From NCBI GenBank assembly GCA_045106475.1, contig JBGCEO010000025.1, forward strand, positions 140,019 to 204,018: 64,000 bases of DNA, read 5' to 3'. This DNA comes from Granulosicoccus sp045106475. GTDB lineage: Bacteria; Pseudomonadota; Gammaproteobacteria; Granulosicoccales; Granulosicoccaceae. Made by a program: the position numbers and the translations under genes. Position 1 is the first letter of the stretch. Every line of letters begins with the position of its first letter. The notes beneath the pieces are model-generated. The model did no database searches, had not been told where the DNA came from, and saw only the letters and a program-made list of their open reading frames with translations. This document shows, one piece after another, positions 18,601 through 25,532 of the stretch.

Positions 18601-18745
18601 CGAGAACGATGCCATGGTGGCAACCAGCTTGATGCGCACGGTGGCAGGACACCTGACTGGCACTGTAGAAACACTTCGAACTATGCGTACTTACTCCACC
18701 GAACGTGGTGTTGATTTTTCTGAGTTTGACACTGTAGATAAGTAG
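15653..18745 (+). CDS. ABC-exporter-like protein with degenerate nucleotide-binding domain and C-terminal cyclic-nucleotide-binding domain
   Basis: A 1030-residue protein. Residues 1-325 form a type I ABC exporter membrane domain with hydrophobic helices. Residues 340-860 align to an exporter ATPase domain but with every nucleotide site lost. The A-loop Tyr is Asp. Walker A is replaced by VKTDNETAALA (380-390) with no GxxGxGKS. The Q-loop reads YAHSNP, Walker B ends LILAN instead of DE (796-801), and the H-loop His is replaced in FIEKK. A signature-like SSGGE (770-774) and D-loop SHD remain. About 325 residues (445-768), mainly helical, are inserted between Q-loop and signature. Residues 885-1000 are a cNMP-binding/Crp-like beta barrel (GRLIGDLSVILNEERPLDL). 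Such a protein cannot hydrolyse ATP by the normal mechanism. It may be a ligand-gated or structural membrane protein. No partner ATPase is adjacent. Confidence 0.85.
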   Translation: MEKSIFKYIWKYSKKNQIVLLAVTLLTFPILYVTLELPKRIINDAISGSGEGIVLFGIALSQVQFLMVLCAGFLLAVLVNGLLKMRLNTMKGVLAERLLRRFRYQLLTRVLRFPRPYFRHTSQGELVAMVTSEAEPLGGIMGDMLSQPILQAGQMITILVFLFAQSVWFGMAAIALIPLQAWLIPILQRQINQLNKGRIQEVRRLAADIGETAAGVSDIRTNGGVRYRMSLFSNRLGNLYDIRFEIYQKKFFMKFLNNFINQLTPFFFYSVGGYLAIKGHITVGALVAALAAFKDMSSPWKELLAYYNTTQDVALRWEAVTERFAPSSLVDDQLFEGMPEGKASLKGDIDIKDVTVRDEDGHTVLEDINLSIPQGARVAVKTDNETAALAFADLLTREVIPLRGSITIAGQPLNTIHQVTLANCIGYAHSNPHIMQGTLGENILLPFKNKPVNDWDEQSDPNDFRIKAQQSGNSLDPFDTDWIDPQIAGLQSSDEIRDWWFQLVQAMGIDDFMVRRALRTRLEPGGHDKLAEEIVKLRPQITKRLAEAGLDDVVHRFHPDKFNPISPLGSNLLFALPTKLLTQMSLSQDDNFVRILREQGIADELMEMSVTLIESLTATFGDDGTDHPLFRSLNLDEELYQQLATIIKTRREVGDAGLPADDYALMLTVPFAFSAEQIGPAFSDNFKERVLQIRKTNAATMVQELGDLFETIDPEKYIPVMTVMGNALFGRISKMAGAREKMIEDIVVDMLSENNLQRLAAESIYDLVTSSGGENLPAVFRERVAFSRAGIKKPDVLILANSLASHDSEERALMRERVSELMPETTKIFIEKKINNPDSYDLFVEIIDGRIDGGARQEVQDSDARQDLNRKMAEIAKTELFGKLDRKQQRLLAFGAQWYKAEAGRKIFSVGEDADAAYLCISGLAGLYWTTNENDTRLVSEIKTGRLIGDLSVILNEERPLDLVAIEDSTFLRIGATELMAIIENDAMVATSLMRTVAGHLTGTVETLRTMRTYSTERGVDFSEFDTVDK

Positions 18746-18844
18746 ACGCGCCACTCTACAATGAATCTCATCCAATTGCCGGGCAAATAATTTTGCACAG
18801 CGATAACCGTTCCAGTTCGGACGTGGAACTGTGCGCATAGAAAA

Positions 18845-18909
18845 GGCTAACCTAGGTCACCGACCGTACTCAGTACCTTGTGTTAGCCCTCTCTAAGCGG
18901 GTTTTTTTT
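18845..18909 (+). ncRNA. Compact structured element with nested hairpins and T-run
   Basis: A 7-bp inverted repeat GGCTAAC (18845-18851)/GTTAGCC (18882-18888) encloses two perfect 4-bp hairpins, GGTC-acc-GACC (18855-18865) and GTAC-tca-GTAC (18866-18876). It is followed by an AGCCC/GGGTT hairpin and eight T (18902-18909). The last hairpin shares bases with the outer stem, so the two folds exclude each other. It may be the terminator of the ABC-like gene, or a small RNA or attenuator. Confidence 0.45.
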
Positions 18910-19002
18910 GACTAAATTTTGGTGTACAACACAGGTGTTCACCAGGTGCCTCGTTACCAGCGAGGAAATTCAAGTGCAACAAAAGCAGCCACTGCAGGAT
19001 CG

Positions 19003-20541
19003 TTAACGCAATCGAGGATTAGCAACTCGACGCGACAGTTCGTTCCAATACTCGGTCTTGCAATTACCTGCATCCACATGACCTCGCAAATACCCATCTG
19101 TCATAAGCTCTATGTTATCAAGAGCACAACGTTGACTGATGTTTGCCCATCGGTGAGATTGGCATAAGTCACGTGCTACAAATTGCTGCACACATTCAAG
19201 TGCGCGATTGACTGATGTCAACTCCCTGTCATTGGATGACTCGGCAGGCCTGGTAAGCTGTGTAAGTCTGTCTGGAGCTTTGATTACCTTAATCGGCTCA
19301 ATAATGAGTGAAGATACCTTGCCGTCTAGCTTATCGTCATCAAGACAACTGTCATTAGCCTTAAAAAGCTTACCAGATCCACTGAAATCACCTGCGTCAT
19401 ACAAAGTTATCTGAAAACCTTTTTCAAGCTTGAAGGATGAAATGACATTGTCGGTTATGCGAGCCTTTTTCAGTGCGTCAACATCATACCGACCTACCTT
19501 GAGTTTGATACTACCTCCCTTGTGATTGCAGAATCCAAATACGGTTGCTCCAATTCTATTATCAACCGACACCTCTTGTTTGGCCTGTTCAACAGCGCGA
19601 GGATCACGAGAGACCACTAGCGATGATATGGTGTCATTGAACCGATCATCAATTAGACACTCATCGTTCTGCCGCAAAGTACCGGAAGATCCAAGAAAAA
19701 AATCGTTTTCAAACAACTCAACCTGAAAGCCTTCGGATACTCGTAGTGAAGAGATGGAATTGTTTTCCAATCCTAAACCACGCAGTTTACTTGCGGTGAA
19801 TTCCCCTTCTGCCAGATTGATGGCTCGGCCTTGATAGTTGCATTCGGTATACGCAGTAATAGCTGACTTGGGAACTGCTACAGGTTTTGGTTTAGGTTTT
19901 TCAACCGCCTGCTCTACGGTCCGCACCACTGATAAGGAGCTGACGACATCATCAAATTTGTCTCGGGCAAGACAATCATGATCCTGTTGCAGAGTACCCG
20001 CCCTGCCGCGAAGGAAATCATTTTCGTACAAGGTTGCAGAAAAGCCATCGCTTACCTTGACGGATGAAATCATATTATTGCCAATTTTATATTTCGTGAG
20101 CTGCGCCAAGTTGTAATCGCCCTCACCAAAAATCGCGTAGCGACCTTTGAAACCGCATTCGGTGTACACAGTGACACCATCCCTCGTGCGAGTCTCAGCC
20201 TGAGGTACTGGTTTGGTTACCTCAAACGTTTCTCTTATTGACAAAGAACTCACCACATTATCGAAACGATCATTAACAAGGCAGGGGTCCGAGCGCTTCA
20301 ACGTGCCATAGCGGCCACCAAAGCGGTCATCCTCGTAGAGCGTGACCGTTAGTCCTCGAGGCACATCCACAGCGGAAATAGAATCCTGCGTGATACCGAA
20401 CTGCAGTAGTTCTCTGGCAGTGTAATCACCTGCTGCCAGCGCCACACCCGGCCCTTTATAATCACATTGACCATAAAACGTCACATCAGCTGATGCATAG
20501 AGTGGAAAAATTAGCAGTAAAAGTAGAAAACTTCGCCTCAT
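19003..20541 (-). CDS. Secreted protein with four beta/gamma-crystallin domains
   Basis: A 512-residue exported protein: signal peptide MRRSFLLLLLIFPLYASA, then four beta/gamma-crystallin-like domains at about 20-102, 122-205, 227-310 and 332-414. They are joined by Pro/Lys-rich linkers (KPKPKPVAVPK). Each domain starts with an aromatic-Cys strand (TFYGQCDYKG, TVYTECGFKG, TAYTECNYQG, TVFGFCNHKG) and carries two calcium-clamp motifs of the N/D-N/D-x-x-S/T-S type: NNMISS, DDVVSS, NNSISS, NDTISS, DNVISS and DNVVSS are intact, QDSISA and DGKVSS are degenerate. A cysteine-containing helical C-terminus (445-512) follows. Probably a calcium-binding periplasmic or extracellular protein. Convergent with the ABC-like gene; monocistronic. 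Confidence 0.88.
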   Translation of the reverse strand: MRRSFLLLLLIFPLYASADVTFYGQCDYKGPGVALAAGDYTARELLQFGITQDSISAVDVPRGLTVTLYEDDRFGGRYGTLKRSDPCLVNDRFDNVVSSLSIRETFEVTKPVPQAETRTRDGVTVYTECGFKGRYAIFGEGDYNLAQLTKYKIGNNMISSVKVSDGFSATLYENDFLRGRAGTLQQDHDCLARDKFDDVVSSLSVVRTVEQAVEKPKPKPVAVPKSAITAYTECNYQGRAINLAEGEFTASKLRGLGLENNSISSLRVSEGFQVELFENDFFLGSSGTLRQNDECLIDDRFNDTISSLVVSRDPRAVEQAKQEVSVDNRIGATVFGFCNHKGGSIKLKVGRYDVDALKKARITDNVISSFKLEKGFQITLYDAGDFSGSGKLFKANDSCLDDDKLDGKVSSLIIEPIKVIKAPDRLTQLTRPAESSNDRELTSVNRALECVQQFVARDLCQSHRWANISQRCALDNIELMTDGYLRGHVDAGNCKTEYWNELSRRVANPRLR

Positions 20542-20926
20542 CGTGGTCCCCTTAATTATTTGAAACAGCCCAATGTGTACTTAAGATGCGTGCGGTGACA
20601 AACTCGGCGAACCACGATTTATTGTTCAATAAACCATGGCGGCCTCATTCACAAAACTGTGCGCAAATCTCTGTACCTGAGTCTATCAATCTCTTTGATT
20701 TCGTGTTTCTAAGGGTATCGCGTAAGCGATAAGTCTTCAAATGAAACTATAATGCCTCTAATGTTGCGCTACAAACCTGGCCAAATGGGTTCGCCTATCC
20801 AGATTCTCGATACGAAAAGTAAGTAACGGTTAGATGATGCTCGGTAGTTCGGTCGATTTTTTCCGCATTATCCCCATCCAACCGGGGCAGTTTAATAACC
20901 GATGAGACTGCCCCTCAACGCCCACT
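20542..20926. other. Intergenic region with palindromes, crystallin gene promoter side
   Basis: Contains three hairpins. One is AT-rich, TTTATTG-TT-CAATAAA (20618-20633). One has a GNRA-type loop, TATCGC-GTAA-GCGATA (20716-20731). The third has an 8-bp stem, GGGGCAGT/ACTGCCCC (20884-20914), and lies just after the nitrile-hydratase-type operon. No gene seen. Confidence 0.5.
20884..20914 (-). terminator. Hairpin downstream of nitrile hydratase operon
   Basis: GGGGCAGT (20884-20891) and ACTGCCCC (20907-20914) form an 8-bp stem with a 15-base loop, starting 12 bases past the last stop of the operon. There is no T-run, so it may stabilise the 3' end or assist factor-dependent termination rather than be a classic terminator. 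Confidence 0.45.
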
Positions 20927-21562
20927 TCAACGCATTACACCGACCAGATGATCTCTTGACACAGTAGCCTCAAGCTCTTCAGTGCTCATGGCTGCAAATC
21001 CGATGGGTGGCTGAGGCAATACCAAATAACGCATGTCAGCATTGCTATCGTGGATCGTCAACTGGATACCTGCTGCGAGCTCTAGTCCAAACTCCGACAG
21101 AACAGTGCGAGGCTCTCGCACTGTTCGCGCACGATAGGCTTTGGATATGTACCATGAGGGCGGCTGACCCAGGATTGATCTTGGATAACAAGAGCACAAA
21201 GTACAAGTAATCAGATTGTGAAGCTCATCAGTGTTTTCCACTACCACAATCTGAGCCTCACCCACGGCAATACCGAGCTCTACAATTGCACTCTTGCCAT
21301 TTTCCAACAAACGCTTTTTATAGGCCGGATCCTGCCAGGCGCGCACCACTATCTTTGCACCGAGATGAATACCCGGAGACTCGAGTTTCTCGATTTCTCT
21401 GGTTACCTCTGGCGCTGTGATTAAACCCTTCGCAATTAACACGGACTGTAGCGCGTCAATAGCTATCTGTCCTTCTATATTACCCTCGTCATCTTCGATA
21501 ACGAGCGCTTCGTGATCATCATGATGATGATGCGTATGATCATCTTTGCCAGCAGAACTCAT
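20927..21562 (-). CDS. nthA: Cobalt-type nitrile hydratase alpha / thiocyanate hydrolase gamma subunit
   Basis: About 211 residues from ATG 21562, which overlaps the stop of the upstream subunit (ATGA). The metal-binding claw CTLCSC is at residues 120-125 (Cys120, Cys123, Ser124, Cys125); Thr between the first two ligands marks the cobalt type. Downstream segments are family-typical: YRARTVREPRTVLSEFG, YLVLPQPPIG, and SRDHLVGV. The N-terminus is His/Asp-rich (HTHHHHDDHE), as in many cobalt nitrile hydratases. The enzyme hydrates nitriles to amides, or in the three-subunit relative hydrolyses thiocyanate to carbonyl sulfide and ammonia. It is the last gene of the operon starting at 24829. Which reaction applies cannot be decided here. 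Confidence 0.9.
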   Translation of the reverse strand: MSSAGKDDHTHHHHDDHEALVIEDDEGNIEGQIAIDALQSVLIAKGLITAPEVTREIEKLESPGIHLGAKIVVRAWQDPAYKKRLLENGKSAIVELGIAVGEAQIVVVENTDELHNLITCTLCSCYPRSILGQPPSWYISKAYRARTVREPRTVLSEFGLELAAGIQLTIHDSNADMRYLVLPQPPIGFAAMSTEELEATVSRDHLVGVMR

Positions 21563-21879
21563 AGCTTCTCTTCCATCGAGGGTGTGACGGATTGAGCAGG
21601 CTCTAGCCAATGATCATAAATCTCGATGATCAGTGTATCGCCAGCTGCGTTGTTTTGTTCAGACCAAAGCGATCTTTGATCAAATTCTACCCGGTACAAA
21701 TCTATTGCCGGGCCGGAAGTTTTGCCAACTGCAAGGTCCTCCGGATTGAGGTAACGGCCACAGTACTGAACGACAACGCCTGTCTTGTTACGCACATACA
21801 TAGGTATTCGTACATGCCCGGATTTTTCAAGGTCCAGTACGCCCACACGACTACCAACTTTAAAGCGAGTAGAAACCAT
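21559..21879 (-). CDS. Nitrile hydratase beta C-terminal-half subunit (thiocyanate hydrolase alpha-like)
   Basis: A 106-residue protein equivalent to the SH3-like C-terminal half of nitrile hydratase beta: FKVGSRVGVLD, VRIPMYVRNKTGVVVQYCG, LYRVEFDQRSLW and IIEIYDHWLEPA are the conserved strands. In classical nitrile hydratases this is fused to the N-terminal helical half. Here the helical half is the separate upstream gene, ending 5 bases before this start. The small separate subunit is the arrangement of thiocyanate hydrolase (scnB-scnA-scnC order) and of three-subunit nitrile hydratases. It has its own start and is not the product of a frameshift. Confidence 0.88.
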   Translation of the reverse strand: MVSTRFKVGSRVGVLDLEKSGHVRIPMYVRNKTGVVVQYCGRYLNPEDLAVGKTSGPAIDLYRVEFDQRSLWSEQNNAAGDTLIIEIYDHWLEPAQSVTPSMEEKL

Positions 21880-21884
21880 GTTAC

Positions 21885-22211
21885 TTACTCTTTGCCTTCT
21901 ACATGCTCTTGCCAGATGGCGCGCTTCTGCTTAATCGCCTGATCCAGTTCATCCTGATCGATCACGCCTTTGTCTACAAGAATATCGATCATAGCTTCCA
22001 GGCGACGTCGATAAAACGAATACTTCTTGTAGCGCTCTTCGCCAAAGCTCTCAAACCCACGTCGCATCTCATCCAGAGATACGATGCGACGAGTTCCATC
22101 ACCCAATAGATTTCTGATGGCTTCGGTTTGTTTCTCCCAGTGAAGAAACGGGAGTTCTACCTTGGGAATTTTCCCGGCTTCATCGCCACCAATATCATGA
22201 TATCCGCGCAT
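21885..22211 (-). CDS. Nitrile hydratase beta N-terminal-half subunit (thiocyanate hydrolase beta-like)
   Basis: A 108-residue helical protein. The start MRGYHDIGG is the diagnostic N-terminus of nitrile hydratase beta (consensus around the HD/YD-x-GG). It is followed by LPFLHWEKQTEAIR and a helix ending in KGVIDQDELDQAIKQK. It ends in a charged tail and a stop, then the C-terminal-half gene starts 5 bases later. Together the two make one beta subunit equivalent. Gene order beta-N, beta-C, alpha matches scnB-scnA-scnC. Confidence 0.85.
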   Translation of the reverse strand: MRGYHDIGGDEAGKIPKVELPFLHWEKQTEAIRNLLGDGTRRIVSLDEMRRGFESFGEERYKKYSFYRRRLEAMIDILVDKGVIDQDELDQAIKQKRAIWQEHVEGKE

Positions 22212-22244
22212 AGCTTTACCTATTGATTATTTGAAGGTCCAACA

Positions 22245-23036
22245 TCAATTGTCGATTTTGGCTTCGCGCTGAAAAATATTCAGACATTGGCTCCTCAATT
22301 CAACAAAATCCTGTTGTATCAGTGTTTCAGCATTACGAGGACGACTTAGCGGGTTGTCAACTATTGCTGCCACCCGAGTAGGTCGACGAGTAAGCAGCAA
22401 TACCTTGTCAGCCATCTGTACCGCCTCTTCAAGGTCGTGAGACACCAATATCATGGTTGTACCCGTTTTGACAAACATCGCTTGCAATTTCTCACGCATT
22501 AAAAGCGTCATCTCATAATCCAGAGCTGAAAATGGTTCATCGAGAAAAAGCACTTCGGGTTCACGAACCAGAGCCCGCAAAATCGAAACAGCCTGTTGCT
22601 GCCCGCCTGAAAGAGCGTACGGATAGGCATTTAAATCGATGTTGATATCAAAATCAGCGATTATTCGTTCTACACGCTCATCTCGCTCGGCCCGCTTCAT
22701 ACCCATGCGCTTCAGGGGGTAATGGATATTATCAATCGCCCGAAGCCAGGGGAACAACGCTTCTCGATAGTTTTGAAACACGTAGGACAGACGGGTTTGG
22801 GCGATAGTCCTGCCATCGTAGAGTACTTCTCCAGCATCTATCTTCATCAAGCCGGAGATCATATTGATCAGCGTACTCTTCCCACAACCATTGGGGCCAA
22901 ATATGCTGATCAGCGAGCCTAAAGGCAAGTCGAGATCAAACCCGTCATAAACACATGTATCCCCGAAAGACTTACTCAACCCGCGTATGCTGAGTTGAGT
23001 AACTCGATTCGATACCGGGACTTGCCCTCCGTCCAT
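22245..23036 (-). CDS. ABC transporter ATP-binding protein (nitrate/sulfonate/taurine type)
   Basis: A 263-residue ATPase of the SsuB/TauB/NrtD class. Walker A is GPNGCGKST, the Q-loop is VFQNYREALFPW, the signature LSGGQQQAV has Ala where Arg is usual two residues after the Gln pair, Walker B is VLFLDEPFSALD and the H-loop VSHDLEEA. Its ATG overlaps the stop of the binding-protein gene by one base (TGATG). Situated directly before the nitrile hydratase subunits, it should energise uptake of their substrate or of a precursor. Confidence 0.92.
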   Translation of the reverse strand: MDGGQVPVSNRVTQLSIRGLSKSFGDTCVYDGFDLDLPLGSLISIFGPNGCGKSTLINMISGLMKIDAGEVLYDGRTIAQTRLSYVFQNYREALFPWLRAIDNIHYPLKRMGMKRAERDERVERIIADFDINIDLNAYPYALSGGQQQAVSILRALVREPEVLFLDEPFSALDYEMTLLMREKLQAMFVKTGTTMILVSHDLEEAVQMADKVLLLTRRPTRVAAIVDNPLSRPRNAETLIQQDFVELRSQCLNIFQREAKIDN

Positions 23037-24025
23037 CAGCCTTCGAAATCAGACAGTTTGAGGATTTTAGTTCGAACATCCATCGGCGTGCTCATGACCT
23101 TTTCAGACACGAATATATCCACAAACGCCTGATAGGAATCGAGATCGACTTCGTTCAAATCAGCAAAACCACGCAGATAAGGCTTGGCTAAGAATTCGAG
23201 CTGCGTATCTCGTATGGCCGTGTACTCAGGGATAATTGCTTTGTACTTATCAAAATCCGCATTCGCAAGCTTTGTGGCCTCATCAATGATATCGACAATT
23301 TTCTTTGCTACCACCGGTCGCTCTTTGATGAACTTTGTGGTTAGTACTGCAGCTCCTGAATAGAATGGGTCGGCAATGACCGCTGCAACAGGATTTATCT
23401 GAGCACGACCAACCCCTTCGGTTGCAGCTGCAATCGATCCAACTGGCTCTAGCGACAAGGTTGCATCAACACTGCCACCCATCACCCCCGGTACTTGTTG
23501 TGGCACTGCCAAATCGATCAGCTTTACATCCTTGTCTGGATCAAGACCCGCAGCACGAACCAGGTGCCTGGAGATTGTTCGCCATTGAACCCCCGGCACA
23601 TGGCCCAGTGTTTTGCCGCTCAAATCAGCAAACGACTCAATACCGCTGCCTTGCTGAACAATCAGACCATCGTTGATTAAATCAATTTCAATTCCGCCGC
23701 CCTGTAAACCAAAGACCTTAAATGTACCCGGAAATTTTGACTCCGCCAGCATGGCAATACCCGCCGCTGCACCAGGGGGACCAAAGTCGGCTCGACCTGC
23801 AACCAATGCATCGATAATGTGATTGGGCGATTGCATTTTGTTTGAGCTTACCTTTATGCAAGCTTTCTCAAACAGATTCTCTTCGTGTGCGACATAGTAG
23901 GCTGTTGTCTGCATGATCGGCAACCATGCAGAAGTCACCTCCTCATAGGTCTCGCAGCTTGCTGCCTGAGCGGACCCAATACCCAGGGCCAGTACTATGG
24001 TTGTTAATGATAAGTATTTAAACAT
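23036..24025 (-). CDS. ABC transporter substrate-binding protein (NMT1/SsuA-like)
   Basis: A 329-residue periplasmic protein with signal peptide (MFKYLSLTTIVLALGIGSAQA, cleavage before ASCETYEEV) and the NMT1/THI5-like fold: YYVAHEENLFEKACIKV, GAAAGIAML, DLSGKTLGHVPGVQWR and VMGGSVDATLSLEPVG. Binding proteins of this class take up nitrate, sulfonates, taurine, cyanate, aromatic or pyrimidine-like ligands. Operon placement suggests a nitrile, thiocyanate, cyanate or similar small anion, but ligand residues cannot be assigned. Middle gene of the permease-SBP-ATPase trio. Confidence 0.9.
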   Translation of the reverse strand: MFKYLSLTTIVLALGIGSAQAASCETYEEVTSAWLPIMQTTAYYVAHEENLFEKACIKVSSNKMQSPNHIIDALVAGRADFGPPGAAAGIAMLAESKFPGTFKVFGLQGGGIEIDLINDGLIVQQGSGIESFADLSGKTLGHVPGVQWRTISRHLVRAAGLDPDKDVKLIDLAVPQQVPGVMGGSVDATLSLEPVGSIAAATEGVGRAQINPVAAVIADPFYSGAAVLTTKFIKERPVVAKKIVDIIDEATKLANADFDKYKAIIPEYTAIRDTQLEFLAKPYLRGFADLNEVDLDSYQAFVDIFVSEKVMSTPMDVRTKILKLSDFEG

Positions 24026-24073
24026 TCATGCTTCTCCTTTTAGAGGACGCGTTAGGCGTCTTGAACCGTAAAT

Positions 24074-24829
24074 CTATTGTCCAGACCAGTGCACAAGTCT
24101 TTTCTCTGTTACAAGAAACAGAGCATTTAGTAGGTAACCAAGTGCACCAGTAAAAAGAATTGAACCGTACATATCAGTAAGTTCATAGGATATTTGGGCA
24201 TCGATAATGCGATGCCCGAGACCATCCGTTGCACCTATGAACATCTCCGCGACGATGATCACAACCAATGCCATCGATACAGCCGTTCGTAACCCGATAA
24301 ATGTTTGCGGTAGCGTTTCGAAAAACACTACGTCAACGAATACTCGTAAGCGAGAGGCACCCAGTGAGCGAGCTGCCAGCATTCTGGTTTGCCTGGCATT
24401 CATAACGCCATAGGCAACATTAAAGATGATGATGAGCCATGCAGCAAATGCAGCGACAGCAATCTTTGAAAAATCTCCTAAACCAAACAACAACAAAAAG
24501 AGAGGAAACATCGCCGTAGCCGGTGTAGATCTAAAAAAATCAATGATAAATTCAACAGACCTATAAACCCGTTGATTAGCACCCAACAGAATGCCCATTG
24601 GCACGCCGAGAATAGCTGCAACCAAGAAGGCATACATGACGCGAACAAAGGTGTGCCAGAGATCAGCAAGCATGTCGCCGTGGACGATATTTCTGGCCGT
24701 GTCTACCAGCGTTGCGAACGGGGAAGGCAATAAGTTTTTATCAACCAGATTCCATTGAAAGGCAATCCACCAGATACCAATCAGGATCAGAGGCCCCAGA
24801 ATGTGAACGCTATGTGATAGCAGCCGCAT
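24074..24829 (-). CDS. ABC transporter permease (SsuC/TauC type)
   Basis: About 251 residues from ATG 24829 (MRLLSHSVHILGPLIL, preceded by GGAAAAAAC). The longer frame to 24976 adds a non-membrane leader without family similarity. It has five to six membrane helices and a cytoplasmic EAA-type loop ARSLGASRLRVFVDVVFFETLP, characteristic of nitrate/sulfonate permeases. First gene of the operon that ends with the nitrile-hydratase-type enzyme. The segment 24830-25084 upstream should hold the promoter. Confidence 0.9.
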   Translation of the reverse strand: MRLLSHSVHILGPLILIGIWWIAFQWNLVDKNLLPSPFATLVDTARNIVHGDMLADLWHTFVRVMYAFLVAAILGVPMGILLGANQRVYRSVEFIIDFFRSTPATAMFPLFLLLFGLGDFSKIAVAAFAAWLIIIFNVAYGVMNARQTRMLAARSLGASRLRVFVDVVFFETLPQTFIGLRTAVSMALVVIIVAEMFIGATDGLGHRIIDAQISYELTDMYGSILFTGALGYLLNALFLVTEKRLVHWSGQ

Positions 24830-25084
24830 GTTTTTTCCATAAGAGCAGTGCCAAATTGCCTGCTTTGTTTCACCCAGTGTATAGGCGATACTGCTTGTCG
24901 CATTCTGTTGGTTTTGCAGCGCTCTGATGCCATAATTGCAACGGCCTGTCGTCTGTATTGTTAGCCAACAGGGCAATACTTTGAAACGATCACCGCCTCA
25001 AACACAGGACTGATACCTTTGCGCTAACTAAAGTCTGCTTTGCACTAACGCTGCTAAGGCCTGTGACTCTGCCTCTGATTCAAG

Positions 25085-25405
25085 CTAGACACCTTCAATC
25101 ATCAAAAGCTCGATAGCCATCTAGTGGTTTTCTCTCATTGGCTCCGCGCAACAATCACTTGGCACTAGAACGTTGTAACTTCGATTATTGGTTTCACGAG
25201 CTGTTGAGATCGCAAATACACCCGTTGTCACTTCCACTAGAACTACGTTATCTACGCTACGCACCAGCAATCCTCCCAAAGGGCCAGTATCATAAATTTC
25301 AGCACCAGCATGCACTGTCTTCAATCGTTTGAGAAAAAGCAAATCTAATAGATCGGGTCTGTGACCTTCTCTGGTATACATAAGCAATAGAAACTGCGCC
25401 AGCAT
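25085..25405 (-). pseudogene. Decayed isochorismatase-family cysteine hydrolase
   Basis: The frame contains an unmistakable C-terminal half of the isochorismatase/amidohydrolase family: YTREGHRPD, then VDNVVLVEVTTGVFAISTARE and YNVLVPSDCCAEP. The nucleophile of the VTTGVC motif is Phe here. A TAG (25121-25123) stands one codon after the conserved His of the DCC...H segment, and the same frame continues in family-like sequence (MAIELLMIEG) to a second TAG at 25085. The N-terminal IDMQNDF part and about 40 internal residues are absent. It lies between the betaine importer and the nitrile hydratase operon, where a functional member could have hydrolysed an amide or ureido compound. Confidence 0.65.
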
Positions 25406-25532
25406 GGCGGGGCGGCTTCTATTGCTTTAATTCATGCATACCCACCTAGTGCTTTTGCGCGCTATAGCAGTGCATCGCACACTGAATTAGTGCAAGAATC
25501 CGGTAATAATTTTGGCAGCCTGCTCAGCGTTT

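Noticed and set aside
15653..18745. Ordinary ATP-driven exporter
   Set aside because: All nucleotide-binding and catalytic residues are replaced, although the membrane domain is normal.
20927..22211. Frameshifted beta subunit of a two-subunit nitrile hydratase
   Set aside because: Both halves have normal ends and starts separated by 5 bases, matching the natural three-subunit arrangement.
25121..25405. Intact 94-residue gene
   Set aside because: It is the conserved C-terminal part of the isochorismatase family interrupted by a stop, so it is treated as a pseudogene.
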